From Sphaerochaeta sp. (lineage in GTDB: Bacteria > Spirochaetota > Spirochaetia > Sphaerochaetales > Sphaerochaetaceae), in NCBI GenBank assembly GCA_022482495.1, contig JAKVPA010000001.1, forward strand, positions 310,001-374,000: 64,000 nt of DNA. Direction: 5' to 3'. Below, piece by piece: positions 19,704 to 28,163 of the stretch (its first letter is position 1; the number at the start of each line of letters is the position of its first letter). The translations under genes were made by a program, and so were the position numbers. The notes under the pieces are model-generated. The model did not search any database. It worked only from the letters and a program-made list of their open reading frames with translations, and was not told where the DNA came from.

Positions 19704-20336
19704 TTATGAGGCGGAATCGACCAGGCGACGATAGTAGCCGGCCAACGCGGTTTCGTAGTACGGGAACACATAGATTCCGGCGATACCACAGGTGACCGCC
19801 ACCAGCAACCACCAGGGCAGGAAGGAAAGCTGGAAGACGAAATACTCCCACTTGTGCCCCTGCATCAGGCGCCGGCTCTCCGTGATGGCGGCGCTTCCCC
19901 GCAGTTCCGGACGCTCGGCCATCAAGAAATAGGATTGGCTGTATGAGATGGCTTTGATGATCCCCGGCACCACACACAGGAGCGACCAGAGGATCAAATA
20001 GACGGACAGAAGCAGATTGAACCACACCACCCTTCCAAAATCCGAGAACCCATCGAACAAGGTACGCACTTTGATGGGTTGCCCCTGGTGGGTGTCCAGG
20101 TACACATAGGTAAGACCCAGCAATAAGGGTGGATTGAGCAACAGCATACCCACCAGATCAAGCGGGATGGCGGGAAACCACAGGAATGTGTCTTCCCATG
20201 GCGGAGTGTTCTGGCTGGTCAGAACCAGCCGGATGGCACCATACACCAGCGAAACAACAAACAATTTTCCGATATGCCCCTTGATTCGCATTCTGGCTTC
20301 CTGCTTAACAGCGCTGCGCCATCCTGTGTTTCCCAT
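19704..20336 (-). CDS. DUF975-family integral membrane protein
   Basis: A 210-residue protein of unknown function with at least four hydrophobic segments (about 25-45, 65-90, 118-145 and 170-200). The family's conserved signature is visible: LRLLFDGF-like TLFDGFSDFGRVVWFNLLLSVYLILWSLL, then PGIIKAISYSQSYFLMAE and the SRRLMQGHKWEYFVFQLSFLPW block. AAGGAG lies 6 nt before ATG 20336, so the frame extension upstream was discarded. It follows the terminator of the giant protein gene, so it is probably transcribed separately, although read-through is possible. Confidence 0.85.
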   Translation of the reverse strand: MGNTGWRSAVKQEARMRIKGHIGKLFVVSLVYGAIRLVLTSQNTPPWEDTFLWFPAIPLDLVGMLLLNPPLLLGLTYVYLDTHQGQPIKVRTLFDGFSDFGRVVWFNLLLSVYLILWSLLCVVPGIIKAISYSQSYFLMAERPELRGSAAITESRRLMQGHKWEYFVFQLSFLPWWLLVAVTCGIAGIYVFPYYETALAGYYRRLVDSAS

Positions 20337-20354
20337 GGTTTCTCCTTTGAACAA

Positions 20355-20379
20355 GAAATCCCCCCGGAAACCCGGGGGG
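20355..20379 (-). terminator. Terminator of the giant protein gene
   Basis: Minus strand: CCCCCCGG / CCGGGGGG stem with a GTTT loop, followed by ATTTCTTG, 17 bp after the stop at 20396. Confidence 0.8.
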
Positions 20380-20395
20380 AACAACACTGCGAAGA

Positions 20396-23300
20396 TTAGA
20401 ACTGGTACGTAAGTCCGACAGAGACCGTACCACGTGTCTGCGCGAGACTGCTGCCAGCGAAGCCAAGCTTCACGCCCGCTTCGGCAAACACCCCAAGGTT
20501 GTCGGTGAAGTCATACTTCACACCGGCATATCCACCGAGGCTGAACAGGACGGAATTGGTTCCTTCCGGAACGAACTCAGCTCCGACGAGCAATCCGCCA
20601 TACAGATACTTCCCAGCGTAACCGACCGTTGCTGCCAACGGGATGCTATTGGCGTTCCCGTTAAGTCCGAAGCCGTATCCGGTATCAAGCCCGAAATACA
20701 GACCACTGGAGAGTTTGTATCCCAGTCTCAGTCCCACACCGATCTGCGGGAATCCTTCGCTGCCATACACACCGTACCCGCCCAAGCCAATGACGAAATT
20801 CGATGTCGTGGCAGGAGTTTCCGCCTTCGGGGCTTCCGCGACCACCACAGGAGCGGCAACAGGAGCTTCCGCCTTCGGGGCTTCCGCGACCGGTTTGGGT
20901 TCTTCAGCCTTCGGAGCTGCGGCAACCGCAACCGGTTTGGTCACGTTGACGCCTTCCGGTCCGGCAGTGACAAGCGTGCCATCGCTGAAGGAGATCTTCC
21001 GCACACCATTCTCTTCGCTGTAGCCCGTAGCCGCGGCGGTGATCACCTGTCCATCGGCAACGAAGCCCTGCGGTCCGTATTCCAGACCATCAGCCAGCGT
21101 GAGGCGGGCAACCGATCCATCCTTCGCGATGACGGCTTTCATGCCATCGGCGTAGGCGATCGTCTTGCTTCCATCAGCAGCCAGCGAGAAACCGGTGATC
21201 GCAGAGGAACTCACATCCAATCCCTGATATCTGGTATGGACGCCGTTCTCATCCGCCGCAATCTCAGCGCCGGAAGCGAACATCACATCCACGATGGAGT
21301 CACCCTTGGTGTAGACCATCATGCCATCATCGAAGGAGAGCAACCGCTCATCACCCTGCGTCTGGAAACCGTTGACGGCAGCCTTGGTGACCACGATTCC
21401 ACGATAGCTGGTTTCCCAACCATCCGGGGATGTCGCGATGGTGATGCCGTTGGGAGAAGCGATGTTCACCCAACCGGATTTCTGTACCGTCAGGACAACG
21501 CCATCCGCATACGTGACCTTCTGGGAACCATCAGACGCTTTGGCATATCCGACGATCGCGGATTCGCTGATCGCCGTATTGCCATAGAACGTTCCAACCC
21601 ATGAGCCATCGGTGGCAAACACCAGACCGTTGGGAAGCGCATAGGCGAGATTCCCTTCCGGCATGACGATCAACACGGACTGATCACCGTACAGCAACGC
21701 CAGACTGCCATCCGCTTCACCCGCGAACTGCTGTACCGGCGTGTCGTTGACCACCACACCCGCGATGGAAGTCTGCATGTCATCCAGCGCGTTGATCTGC
21801 ACCTTCAACGAATTGGGCAGGGAGACCGTCGTCACACCCGTAGCGGCGACATCAACCTTCATACCGTTTTCGTAGGCAAGATGTTTGGCGCCCGATGCAT
21901 CGGCAGCGTATCCGGTGATCGCGACCGTCGAGACCACCTGTCCCGCGAACGAAGTTGCCATACCATCTTTGGTGAAGGCAACCGCCATTCCGTTGGGAAG
22001 CTCCACGTTGCCAAATCCAGCCTGGTCAACCGAAGCGACCATGCCATCAGCATAGGTGACGCTCTTCGTTCCGTTGCTCGCCGAGAACTTGGTGATCGGC
22101 TGGTCGGAAACAACCACCGATCCGTAGGTCGTCAGTGTTCCGGTCTTGGTGAACGCAACCTTCACCCCGTTGGGAAGCGCGATCGTCGCGTATCCCGCTT
22201 TGTCGACGGAAACAACAGTGCCATCCTTGTAGGTCAGCACACGCGTTCCATCCGCACCACTCTTGAATCCGAGAATCGGCTGGTCCGTCACTACAAAGCC
22301 GGCGAACGAGGTCTTCATGCTGCCGTTTTTGGCGACTGCCACCGTGATGCCGTTTGCCGCGGTATAGGTGGTCGTACCATCAGAAGCCGTCGTAACCTTG
22401 ACATCATCCCCATAAGAGACCGCAGGTGCCTGGGCCTTGACAGGTGCTGGTGCCGGAGCCGGTTTCGGTGCCGGAGCGGTTACCGTCGCTGTGCCGGACG
22501 CATCCACAGAGAGCACCGTTCCATCGGCGAAGCCAACCTTCCGCACTCCGTTGGAACTGGCCGCGTACGCGCTGATCGGAGCGGTCGTTACCGTCTTGCC
22601 ACCTTCGGTAGTGACCGTACCAGACTTGGTGAACGCGACGCTCACGCCGTTTTTCAGATTTACCGTAGCGAAGCCCTTGGCATCCACCACAACCGACGTT
22701 CCATCGGCATAGGAGACGGTCCGGGAACCATCAGATCCAAGCTGGTAGCCGGCGATGGCCGCAGTGGTCAGCGGTTGGCCAAGGAACGAGGTGACCTCGC
22801 CCTGTTTGGTGAACGCGACCGTCATGCCATTGCCCAGATCCACCGTACCAAAGCCATTGGCGTCAATGGCAACAGAGGTGCCATCCGCATACCCAATGGT
22901 ACGGGAACCATCTTTCTTCACCGCATACAGCGTGATGCCCGCGTTGGTGATCGGAAGTCCTTCATACGAAGTGGTCATTCCGCTTGCCGTGAAGGCGACG
23001 CTGACGCCATTGCCCAAGCTCACCGTAGCGAACCCTTTGGGATCGACGACCACGGACGAACCATCAGCATAGGCGACTTTGCGGGAACCATCAGAAAGCG
23101 TCTCGTAGGACACGATTGCTGCTTTGCTCACCGGCTGGCCGAGATAGGACGTCACCATGCCATCTTGGGTGAACGCAACCGTCATACCGTTACCGACATC
23201 CACCGTGGCGAACCCTTTGGCGTCAACCGCAACGGAAGAACCATCGGCATATCCGATGCGCTTGGCACCGTCTTTACTGGAAGAGAAAGAAATGATATCA

Positions 23301-25069
23301 GCCGTGGAGACCACCTGGCCGCCATACAGCGTGTTCGTTCCCTTGGCGGTAAACGCCACACTCAGGCCATTGCCCAAGGCAATCGTGGCATATCCCGCTT
23401 TGTCCACGGAAACAACCGTACCATCCTGGTAGGTCAGCACTCGGGAGCCATCAGCGGCTTTGGAGAACGAAACAATCGTCTCATCCGTCAACGGGACTCC
23501 GGCGAACGAGGTCTTCATGCTGCCGTCTTTCGCCACCACAACCGTCAGCCCATTCTGGGCGGTATACGTCGTGGACCCATCCGATGCCGTGGCAACCGCC
23601 ACATCCTCACCGTAGGGTTTCGGGGCTTCCACCGGAGCAGGAGCCGGGGTCTCTGCTTTTGCGGGTGCCGGAGCCGGAGCCTCAGCCTTTGCTGGCGCTG
23701 GCGCTGGTGCCGGTGTCTCTACCTTTGCCGGGGCAGGAGCTGGTTTCGCTTCTTCCGTCTTCGCAGGAGAGGTCACCACAACGGGTTGTTCCGCTACGGT
23801 CGGCACTTGCTTCTTCGAGCAGGAAGCCAAAATGATGATAATCAACACCACAACCGCGACAATGACCCAAATCAGCCATTTGGGGAATTTGCCCGATTTC
23901 TTACCGTCTCCCGTTCCTCCGCCTCCTGTAGCAGACGCTGCAGGAGCCTCCTGTTTCGCAACCGCCGGTTTCTGTGTTACTTCCGCCGGTTTCTTCTGCT
24001 CATCGTCCATTGGTACCTTCTTTCCTTCTGCCATTGTTTCCTTCTTTGCGGTCGGCGCCTTCAGCGTCTTGGCCGCACCCTTTTTATCAGACACCCTGGC
24101 CTGCCCTGCAGGTTCAGGAGTCTTATCCATGTGTACAGAGGAACCAGTCACCTTCGGTTCCGGTGCTGATTCAGGACGAGCCATACCGTCAATGGCGGTA
24201 CGTTCCGTCGTGTAATACCCAGCTTTGGCGTTGACCAACGCTTTCAGTTCCGAGATGTTGTCATCAAGGTTCGGGTCAATATCGTTGAGACGGGGTTGCT
24301 TGCGGAATGCCGTGGGTTTGTCCAGCTTCCACGTAGCGACCGCCTCAAGCTCATCACAGACCCGTTCCAACGGAACAGCGGTCTGTGTGGTGATGGTCAG
24401 TTGCTTCTGGATGGCGTCACGCTCAGCTCGGAGCGCTTTTCGCTTCTCATTGTACTGGGCTTTCAGGGCATCATCGGCCCCAGATGGGGTTTTCGCCGCT
24501 TTGATCTCCCCAAGTTTCGCATCCAACGCCTGTTGCTGTGACTGGAGTTCAAGATAGCTCTTATCATACGCCTTGGCGCTTTGTCGGGCCTGATACAACA
24601 ACTGCTGGACAGTGATGTGTTGGATCCGGTGATAGATTTCCCGGACGGATTCCGTCCCCATCGAAGCCTCATCCAGATCGGGCACGACTTCGGGTTCCGG
24701 AGCGATTTCCGGCCGTTCCATTTCCTCGGCAGCCTTTGCCTCGTCCTGTACAACCGGTTTCTCCACCGTATCCTCCACTTCAGGCCGTGCAAATGGCTGC
24801 TTCGGTTCCTGGGAAGGAGCTGGCTCGGTTGGCTTGATGCTGACGACGGACTTGCTCCGGGGAGAAGATGCAGCAGCCGCCTGTTTGTTCTTTTTTTCCG
24901 CAATCTCCGCCTTCAGCCGTGCCTCAAGCAAAGCCTTTGCTTTGGCGTCACTCATCACCTTCACAGGTGATTCTTTGGGCGCAAGGTTTGTCCGCCCTTG
25001 TACACCAGCATTCTTCTTCACTGGAGCCGTTCTCCGGACTGAACGACATTTGTACCGTTTGCTCGACAT
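20396..25069 (-). CDS. Giant trans-envelope repeat protein with OM barrel
   Basis: 1557 residues; not a family I recognise. Order: a basic, low-complexity N-terminus without signal peptide (1-140); a charged coiled coil (about 145-235); a Pro/Lys/Ala region; one membrane segment, WLIWVIVAVVVLIIIILASC (398-417). Pro/Ala linkers come next (about 430-485), followed by about fifteen ~60-residue repeats (486-1379) in two blocks split by another Pro/Ala linker, a final linker, and a C-terminal domain (1424-1557) of alternating amphipathic strands ending TYQF, as expected of a BAM-assembled 8-strand barrel. Start: AGGAGG lies about 7 nt before ATG 25069. The frame stays open farther upstream, but only as antisense to trkA. 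Inferred role: a tether or conduit between the two membranes. LASC at 414-417 looks like an internal lipobox. Confidence 0.82.
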   Translation of the reverse strand: MSSKRYKCRSVRRTAPVKKNAGVQGRTNLAPKESPVKVMSDAKAKALLEARLKAEIAEKKNKQAAAASSPRSKSVVSIKPTEPAPSQEPKQPFARPEVEDTVEKPVVQDEAKAAEEMERPEIAPEPEVVPDLDEASMGTESVREIYHRIQHITVQQLLYQARQSAKAYDKSYLELQSQQQALDAKLGEIKAAKTPSGADDALKAQYNEKRKALRAERDAIQKQLTITTQTAVPLERVCDELEAVATWKLDKPTAFRKQPRLNDIDPNLDDNISELKALVNAKAGYYTTERTAIDGMARPESAPEPKVTGSSVHMDKTPEPAGQARVSDKKGAAKTLKAPTAKKETMAEGKKVPMDDEQKKPAEVTQKPAVAKQEAPAASATGGGGTGDGKKSGKFPKWLIWVIVAVVVLIIIILASCSKKQVPTVAEQPVVVTSPAKTEEAKPAPAPAKVETPAPAPAPAKAEAPAPAPAKAETPAPAPVEAPKPYGEDVAVATASDGSTTYTAQNGLTVVVAKDGSMKTSFAGVPLTDETIVSFSKAADGSRVLTYQDGTVVSVDKAGYATIALGNGLSVAFTAKGTNTLYGGQVVSTADIISFSSSKDGAKRIGYADGSSVAVDAKGFATVDVGNGMTVAFTQDGMVTSYLGQPVSKAAIVSYETLSDGSRKVAYADGSSVVVDPKGFATVSLGNGVSVAFTASGMTTSYEGLPITNAGITLYAVKKDGSRTIGYADGTSVAIDANGFGTVDLGNGMTVAFTKQGEVTSFLGQPLTTAAIAGYQLGSDGSRTVSYADGTSVVVDAKGFATVNLKNGVSVAFTKSGTVTTEGGKTVTTAPISAYAASSNGVRKVGFADGTVLSVDASGTATVTAPAPKPAPAPAPVKAQAPAVSYGDDVKVTTASDGTTTYTAANGITVAVAKNGSMKTSFAGFVVTDQPILGFKSGADGTRVLTYKDGTVVSVDKAGYATIALPNGVKVAFTKTGTLTTYGSVVVSDQPITKFSASNGTKSVTYADGMVASVDQAGFGNVELPNGMAVAFTKDGMATSFAGQVVSTVAITGYAADASGAKHLAYENGMKVDVAATGVTTVSLPNSLKVQINALDDMQTSIAGVVVNDTPVQQFAGEADGSLALLYGDQSVLIVMPEGNLAYALPNGLVFATDGSWVGTFYGNTAISESAIVGYAKASDGSQKVTYADGVVLTVQKSGWVNIASPNGITIATSPDGWETSYRGIVVTKAAVNGFQTQGDERLLSFDDGMMVYTKGDSIVDVMFASGAEIAADENGVHTRYQGLDVSSSAITGFSLAADGSKTIAYADGMKAVIAKDGSVARLTLADGLEYGPQGFVADGQVITAAATGYSEENGVRKISFSDGTLVTAGPEGVNVTKPVAVAAAPKAEEPKPVAEAPKAEAPVAAPVVVAEAPKAETPATTSNFVIGLGGYGVYGSEGFPQIGVGLRLGYKLSSGLYFGLDTGYGFGLNGNANSIPLAATVGYAGKYLYGGLLVGAEFVPEGTNSVLFSLGGYAGVKYDFTDNLGVFAEAGVKLGFAGSSLAQTRGTVSVGLTYQF
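20933..23614 (-). repeat. Tandem ~180-bp coding repeats in the giant protein gene
   Basis: About fifteen diverged copies of a ~60-codon unit. The consensus reads roughly Y-A-D-G-x-S-V-x-V-D-A-x-G-F-A-T-V, then L-x-N-G-x-x-V-A-F-T and a S-F-x-G-x-x-V element. The two blocks (residues about 486-863 and 886-1379) open with nearly the same sequence (YGEDVAVATASDG and YGDDVKVTTASDG), so a multi-repeat segment was itself duplicated. Copies drift towards the C-terminus. Confidence 0.88.
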
Positions 25070-25204
25070 GCATCTCCTCCTGACTCTGGATACAGAACCC
25101 TTAGTTTGATGATGGAACTGCTTTCCCTCGTTGTCAAGGAAAAGAGCCCAAAAGCCACAAAATGGATGACGTATTGGCAGATTTTTCATCACTTCCTTTG
25201 TTTC

Positions 25205-25233
25205 TTGTGGTTCTTTTTCCCCTATGCTATAGT
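25205..25233 (+). promoter_or_regulatory. Promoter of trkAH, predicted leaderless
   Basis: TTGTGG, 17 bp, TATAGT, then 7 nt to the ATG at 25241. There is no Shine-Dalgarno. Confidence 0.65.
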
Positions 25234-25240
25234 ACTTTCT

Positions 25241-26587
25241 ATGCAAGTCGTGATTTTGGGCGCAGGACGGCGTGGCATGCGTCTTGCCAGGCATCTCATC
25301 GAAGAAAAAAAAGATGTCACGTTTATTGACACCAATCCGGACCGATGCAACCAGGCTTCCGCCAAGTTGGATTGCCTTGCCGTCAACGGAAGCGGAACCA
25401 ATCCCGATGTCCTTCGGGAAGCAGGCTGTGAAGTCGCTGACATCTTCATCGCGCTTACCGACAGCGATGAAGTAAACCTGGTCTCCTGCGCATTGGTTTC
25501 CAGCCAATTCAAGATTCCCCGCACCGTGGCGGCGATCCGCAGCATGAGTTATTCCGGCACGGAACTCACCGCTCCGCTTCTGGGGATCAACTACATCGTC
25601 AACCCGTTTGAGGAAGTTTCCAAACTGATCTCCGACATCGTCCAGAGCGGAGTGTTTCTGAACAGCTCCACCTTTCCCCATACCCCGTTTGTCCTCTGTT
25701 CCCTTCCGGTGACCAAGGGATCCCCTGCGGTAGGATTGATGCTCAGCCAGATTCGCACCAAGTTCCAAACGGAGTTCGTGCTTTCGGGAATCCAGCGGGG
25801 AAAGGAAACGTTTCTTCCTTCCGGCGGAACCACCATCCAGGAAGGGGATTCCCTTGCCGTGGTGACGTTCAAGGACAAAATGGCCGACTTGTTGGATGAA
25901 TTTGACGCCACCATGCAACGACCCAAACACATCTGCATCGTGGGCGCAGGCCGGATATCCCGGTTCATGATGGACCGCTTCACGCCCTCCAGCCGCAAGC
26001 ACATCACCGTCATCGACTACGACGAGGAGAAATGCGAACACTTTGCCCAGATGTTCCCCGAGGTGCTGGTGATCAAAGCGGACATCACTGAGGAATCCAT
26101 CTGGGAAGACGAGCGCCTTTCTTCGTATGATCTGTTGATCGCCCTGACGGACAAGGATGAGCTGAACATCATCACCTCGACCTACGCCAAACGCATGGGG
26201 ACCAGCCATTCCGTCGCGCTGGTCAAAACCAACCCCAACTACGCCATCCTGGCCCGTCACATGGACATCGACACCGTCGTCTCCACCTCAGAGGTCACCG
26301 TCGATACGTTGATGCGCTACATCCGGGGCGAGAACATCGCCAGCATCCACTCTTTGTTCGACGGGGCCATTGAAGTCTCCGAATACAAGCTTCTGGAAGG
26401 CAACGAGTTGCTGGGCAAGCAACTGAAGGACGTCTCCTTGAGCGGCAAGGTCATCGTCACCGGCGTGACGGACAAAGACGGGAAAAGCTTTTTGGCCAAT
26501 GGTTCCTACACCTTTGCCGAAGGGGATTCCGTCCTGGTCGCCACGGAACACGGGCATGTGGATTTCGCCCAAAGGTTGTTCACGTGA
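25241..26587 (+). CDS. trkA: Trk potassium uptake, NAD-binding subunit TrkA
   Basis: Peripheral cytoplasmic regulatory subunit that gates TrkH in response to bound nucleotide. The 448-residue protein has two tandem RCK-N/RCK-C units. The first Rossmann motif is VVILGAGRRGMRLARHL at residue 3; the second is HICIVGAGRISRFMMDRF near 229. RCK-C domains lie at about 140-225 and 365-448. Normal length. The longer upstream frame lacks any start signal; ATG 25241 lies 7 nt behind a -10 hexamer. Its stop overlaps the trkH start (GTGA), so the two are coupled. Confidence 0.94.
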   Translation: MQVVILGAGRRGMRLARHLIEEKKDVTFIDTNPDRCNQASAKLDCLAVNGSGTNPDVLREAGCEVADIFIALTDSDEVNLVSCALVSSQFKIPRTVAAIRSMSYSGTELTAPLLGINYIVNPFEEVSKLISDIVQSGVFLNSSTFPHTPFVLCSLPVTKGSPAVGLMLSQIRTKFQTEFVLSGIQRGKETFLPSGGTTIQEGDSLAVVTFKDKMADLLDEFDATMQRPKHICIVGAGRISRFMMDRFTPSSRKHITVIDYDEEKCEHFAQMFPEVLVIKADITEESIWEDERLSSYDLLIALTDKDELNIITSTYAKRMGTSHSVALVKTNPNYAILARHMDIDTVVSTSEVTVDTLMRYIRGENIASIHSLFDGAIEVSEYKLLEGNELLGKQLKDVSLSGKVIVTGVTDKDGKSFLANGSYTFAEGDSVLVATEHGHVDFAQRLFT

Positions 26588-28119
26588 ATCTCAAGCAGGA
26601 CTGCAAATTGTTGGCTGTCATCCAGCTGTTTTTGGGAATCCTGATGGGAATCCCCACCTATCTTGCATGGCGGTATGGAGAGACGGAAGCGCTTCAGGCG
26701 TTTCTCACCACGCTTGCCATCCAGGGGGCCGTCTCCATTGTGGTGCTTCTCCTTACCTGGAGAACCAAATCCACCTATATGGGCACCAATGACGGCCTGT
26801 TTTTCGTCACCTTCACCTGGGTCATCGGCACGGCATTCTCAGCTCTTCCGTTGTTCCTTTCCCACTGCTACCCTACCTATACCGATGCCTACTTCGAGAC
26901 GATGAGCGGATTCACCACCACCGGAGCGACGGTGTTGACCTCCATTGAGGACAAACCGCTTTCCATCCTGTTCTGGCGCTCGATGACCAACTGGCTGGGA
27001 GGCATGGGCATCGTCGTTTTGTTCGTCGCGTTCCTTCCGATGCTGGGCGTCACCGGCACGATCCTGGTCAATTCGGAATCCGTCGGTCCGACCAAGGACA
27101 AACTGACACCGAAGATCGGACAGACCGCGTTGATCCTCTGGAGCCTGTACATCGGCCTGTCCGCCCTCGAAGTGGGCATTTTGCTCCTTACCGGCATCAG
27201 TCTGTACGACGCGGTGACCATCACGTTCTCGTCCATTTCCGCCGCGGGATTCAGCGTGAAGAACGCCAGCATCGGTGGATACGGCAAGACATCGGTGGAG
27301 ATCATCGTGACGGTGTTCATGTTGATCGCCGGCACCAACTTCTCCCTGTACTACAAGGTGATCCGTGGCAAGTTCCGCCAAGTGCTTCATGATGGCGAAC
27401 TGCAATGGTATCTGGGCATTTTCGCATTGGCCTCCTTGATTTCCGCGGGATTCCTCGTTGGAAACCATGTGTACGCAAATTTCTTCACCGCGCTCAAGTA
27501 TTCCACGTTCCAGTCGGCATCCATCATGACGACGACGGGATTTTCCACCGCCAACTATCAGAACTGGCCTCAGGTCAGCCAGATGCTGCTGTTCCTGCTG
27601 TTCTTTGTCGGTGGCTGCGCGGGTTCGACCGGTGGCGGCATCAAAGTCATTCGGGTGCGGGCGCTTCTCACCCTGGGGAGAAACACCATCACCCGTCGGC
27701 TGCATCCCAATGCCGTCATCACCAACAAGGTGGGCGATGATGTCTTCACCGACCGCATCATGATGGAAATCGCTGGATTCGTCGGCATGTACATGGCCAG
27801 CGGTTTGATCGGAGCCGTCGTCCTTTCCATCTCTGGAGCCGATTTCGCAACCGCCATCTCCGGCAGTTTCCTCTGCTTGGGAAACATTGGCATCGGCTTT
27901 GGAACGGTGGGACCGACCGGCAACTTCTCCGCCTTCCCCGCAGTGACCAAATGGATTCTCGCGTTTCTGATGCTCGCAGGTCGTCTTGAGCTGTACACCG
28001 TATACGCATTGTTCTCCTCCGAATTCTGGCGCAACCGTTCCAGTTGGATCACCGGTTTGGAACGCAACGAAAAGCAAAAAGCACGAACACGAAAGAAGAG
28101 CGAAAGCAGACTTGCCTGA
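26584..28119 (+). CDS. trkH: Trk potassium channel/transporter TrkH
   Basis: Inner-membrane potassium translocation subunit gated by TrkA. In 511 residues the four P-loops of the SKT superfamily can be read: SGFTTTGATVL near 108, SAAGFSVKN near 222, TTTGFSTAN near 316 and GNIGIGFGTVGPTG near 438. These follow a GGMGIVVLFVAFLPMLG block. It starts with GTG overlapping the trkA stop, so it is translationally coupled. The lysine-rich C-terminus is cytoplasmic. A second, unrelated potassium system (ktrBA) lies at 42894-44855. Confidence 0.94.
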   Translation: MNLKQDCKLLAVIQLFLGILMGIPTYLAWRYGETEALQAFLTTLAIQGAVSIVVLLLTWRTKSTYMGTNDGLFFVTFTWVIGTAFSALPLFLSHCYPTYTDAYFETMSGFTTTGATVLTSIEDKPLSILFWRSMTNWLGGMGIVVLFVAFLPMLGVTGTILVNSESVGPTKDKLTPKIGQTALILWSLYIGLSALEVGILLLTGISLYDAVTITFSSISAAGFSVKNASIGGYGKTSVEIIVTVFMLIAGTNFSLYYKVIRGKFRQVLHDGELQWYLGIFALASLISAGFLVGNHVYANFFTALKYSTFQSASIMTTTGFSTANYQNWPQVSQMLLFLLFFVGGCAGSTGGGIKVIRVRALLTLGRNTITRRLHPNAVITNKVGDDVFTDRIMMEIAGFVGMYMASGLIGAVVLSISGADFATAISGSFLCLGNIGIGFGTVGPTGNFSAFPAVTKWILAFLMLAGRLELYTVYALFSSEFWRNRSSWITGLERNEKQKARTRKKSESRLA

Positions 28120-28120
28120 A

Positions 28121-28150
28121 GAAAACGGTTGCAACCCGGCTCCCGTTTTC
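28121..28150 (+). terminator. Possible weak terminator after trkH
   Basis: GAAAACGG pairs with CCGTTTTC over a 14-nt loop, starting just after the trkH stop. The only T-run is within the stem. It overlaps the next promoter. Confidence 0.4.
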
Positions 28151-28157
28151 GCATACT
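28129..28157 (+). promoter_or_regulatory. Promoter of the discoidin-like gene, predicted leaderless
   Basis: TTGCAA, 17 bp, CATACT, then 6 nt to the ATG at 28164. Confidence 0.5.
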
Positions 28158-28163
28158 TGAGTC

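Noticed and set aside
20933-23614. Tandem repeat considered as CRISPR or satellite
   Set aside because: Units are coding, about 180 bp, diverged and in frame, with no short identical repeats and unique spacers.
21881-24169. 762-residue plus-strand frame opposite the repeat region
   Set aside because: Low-complexity mirror of the repeat gene, no start signal and no recognisable domain.
25070-26260. N-terminal extension of the giant protein by about 400 residues on the minus strand
   Set aside because: It is entirely antisense to trkA, has non-protein-like composition, and ATG 25069 has a strong AGGAGG site.
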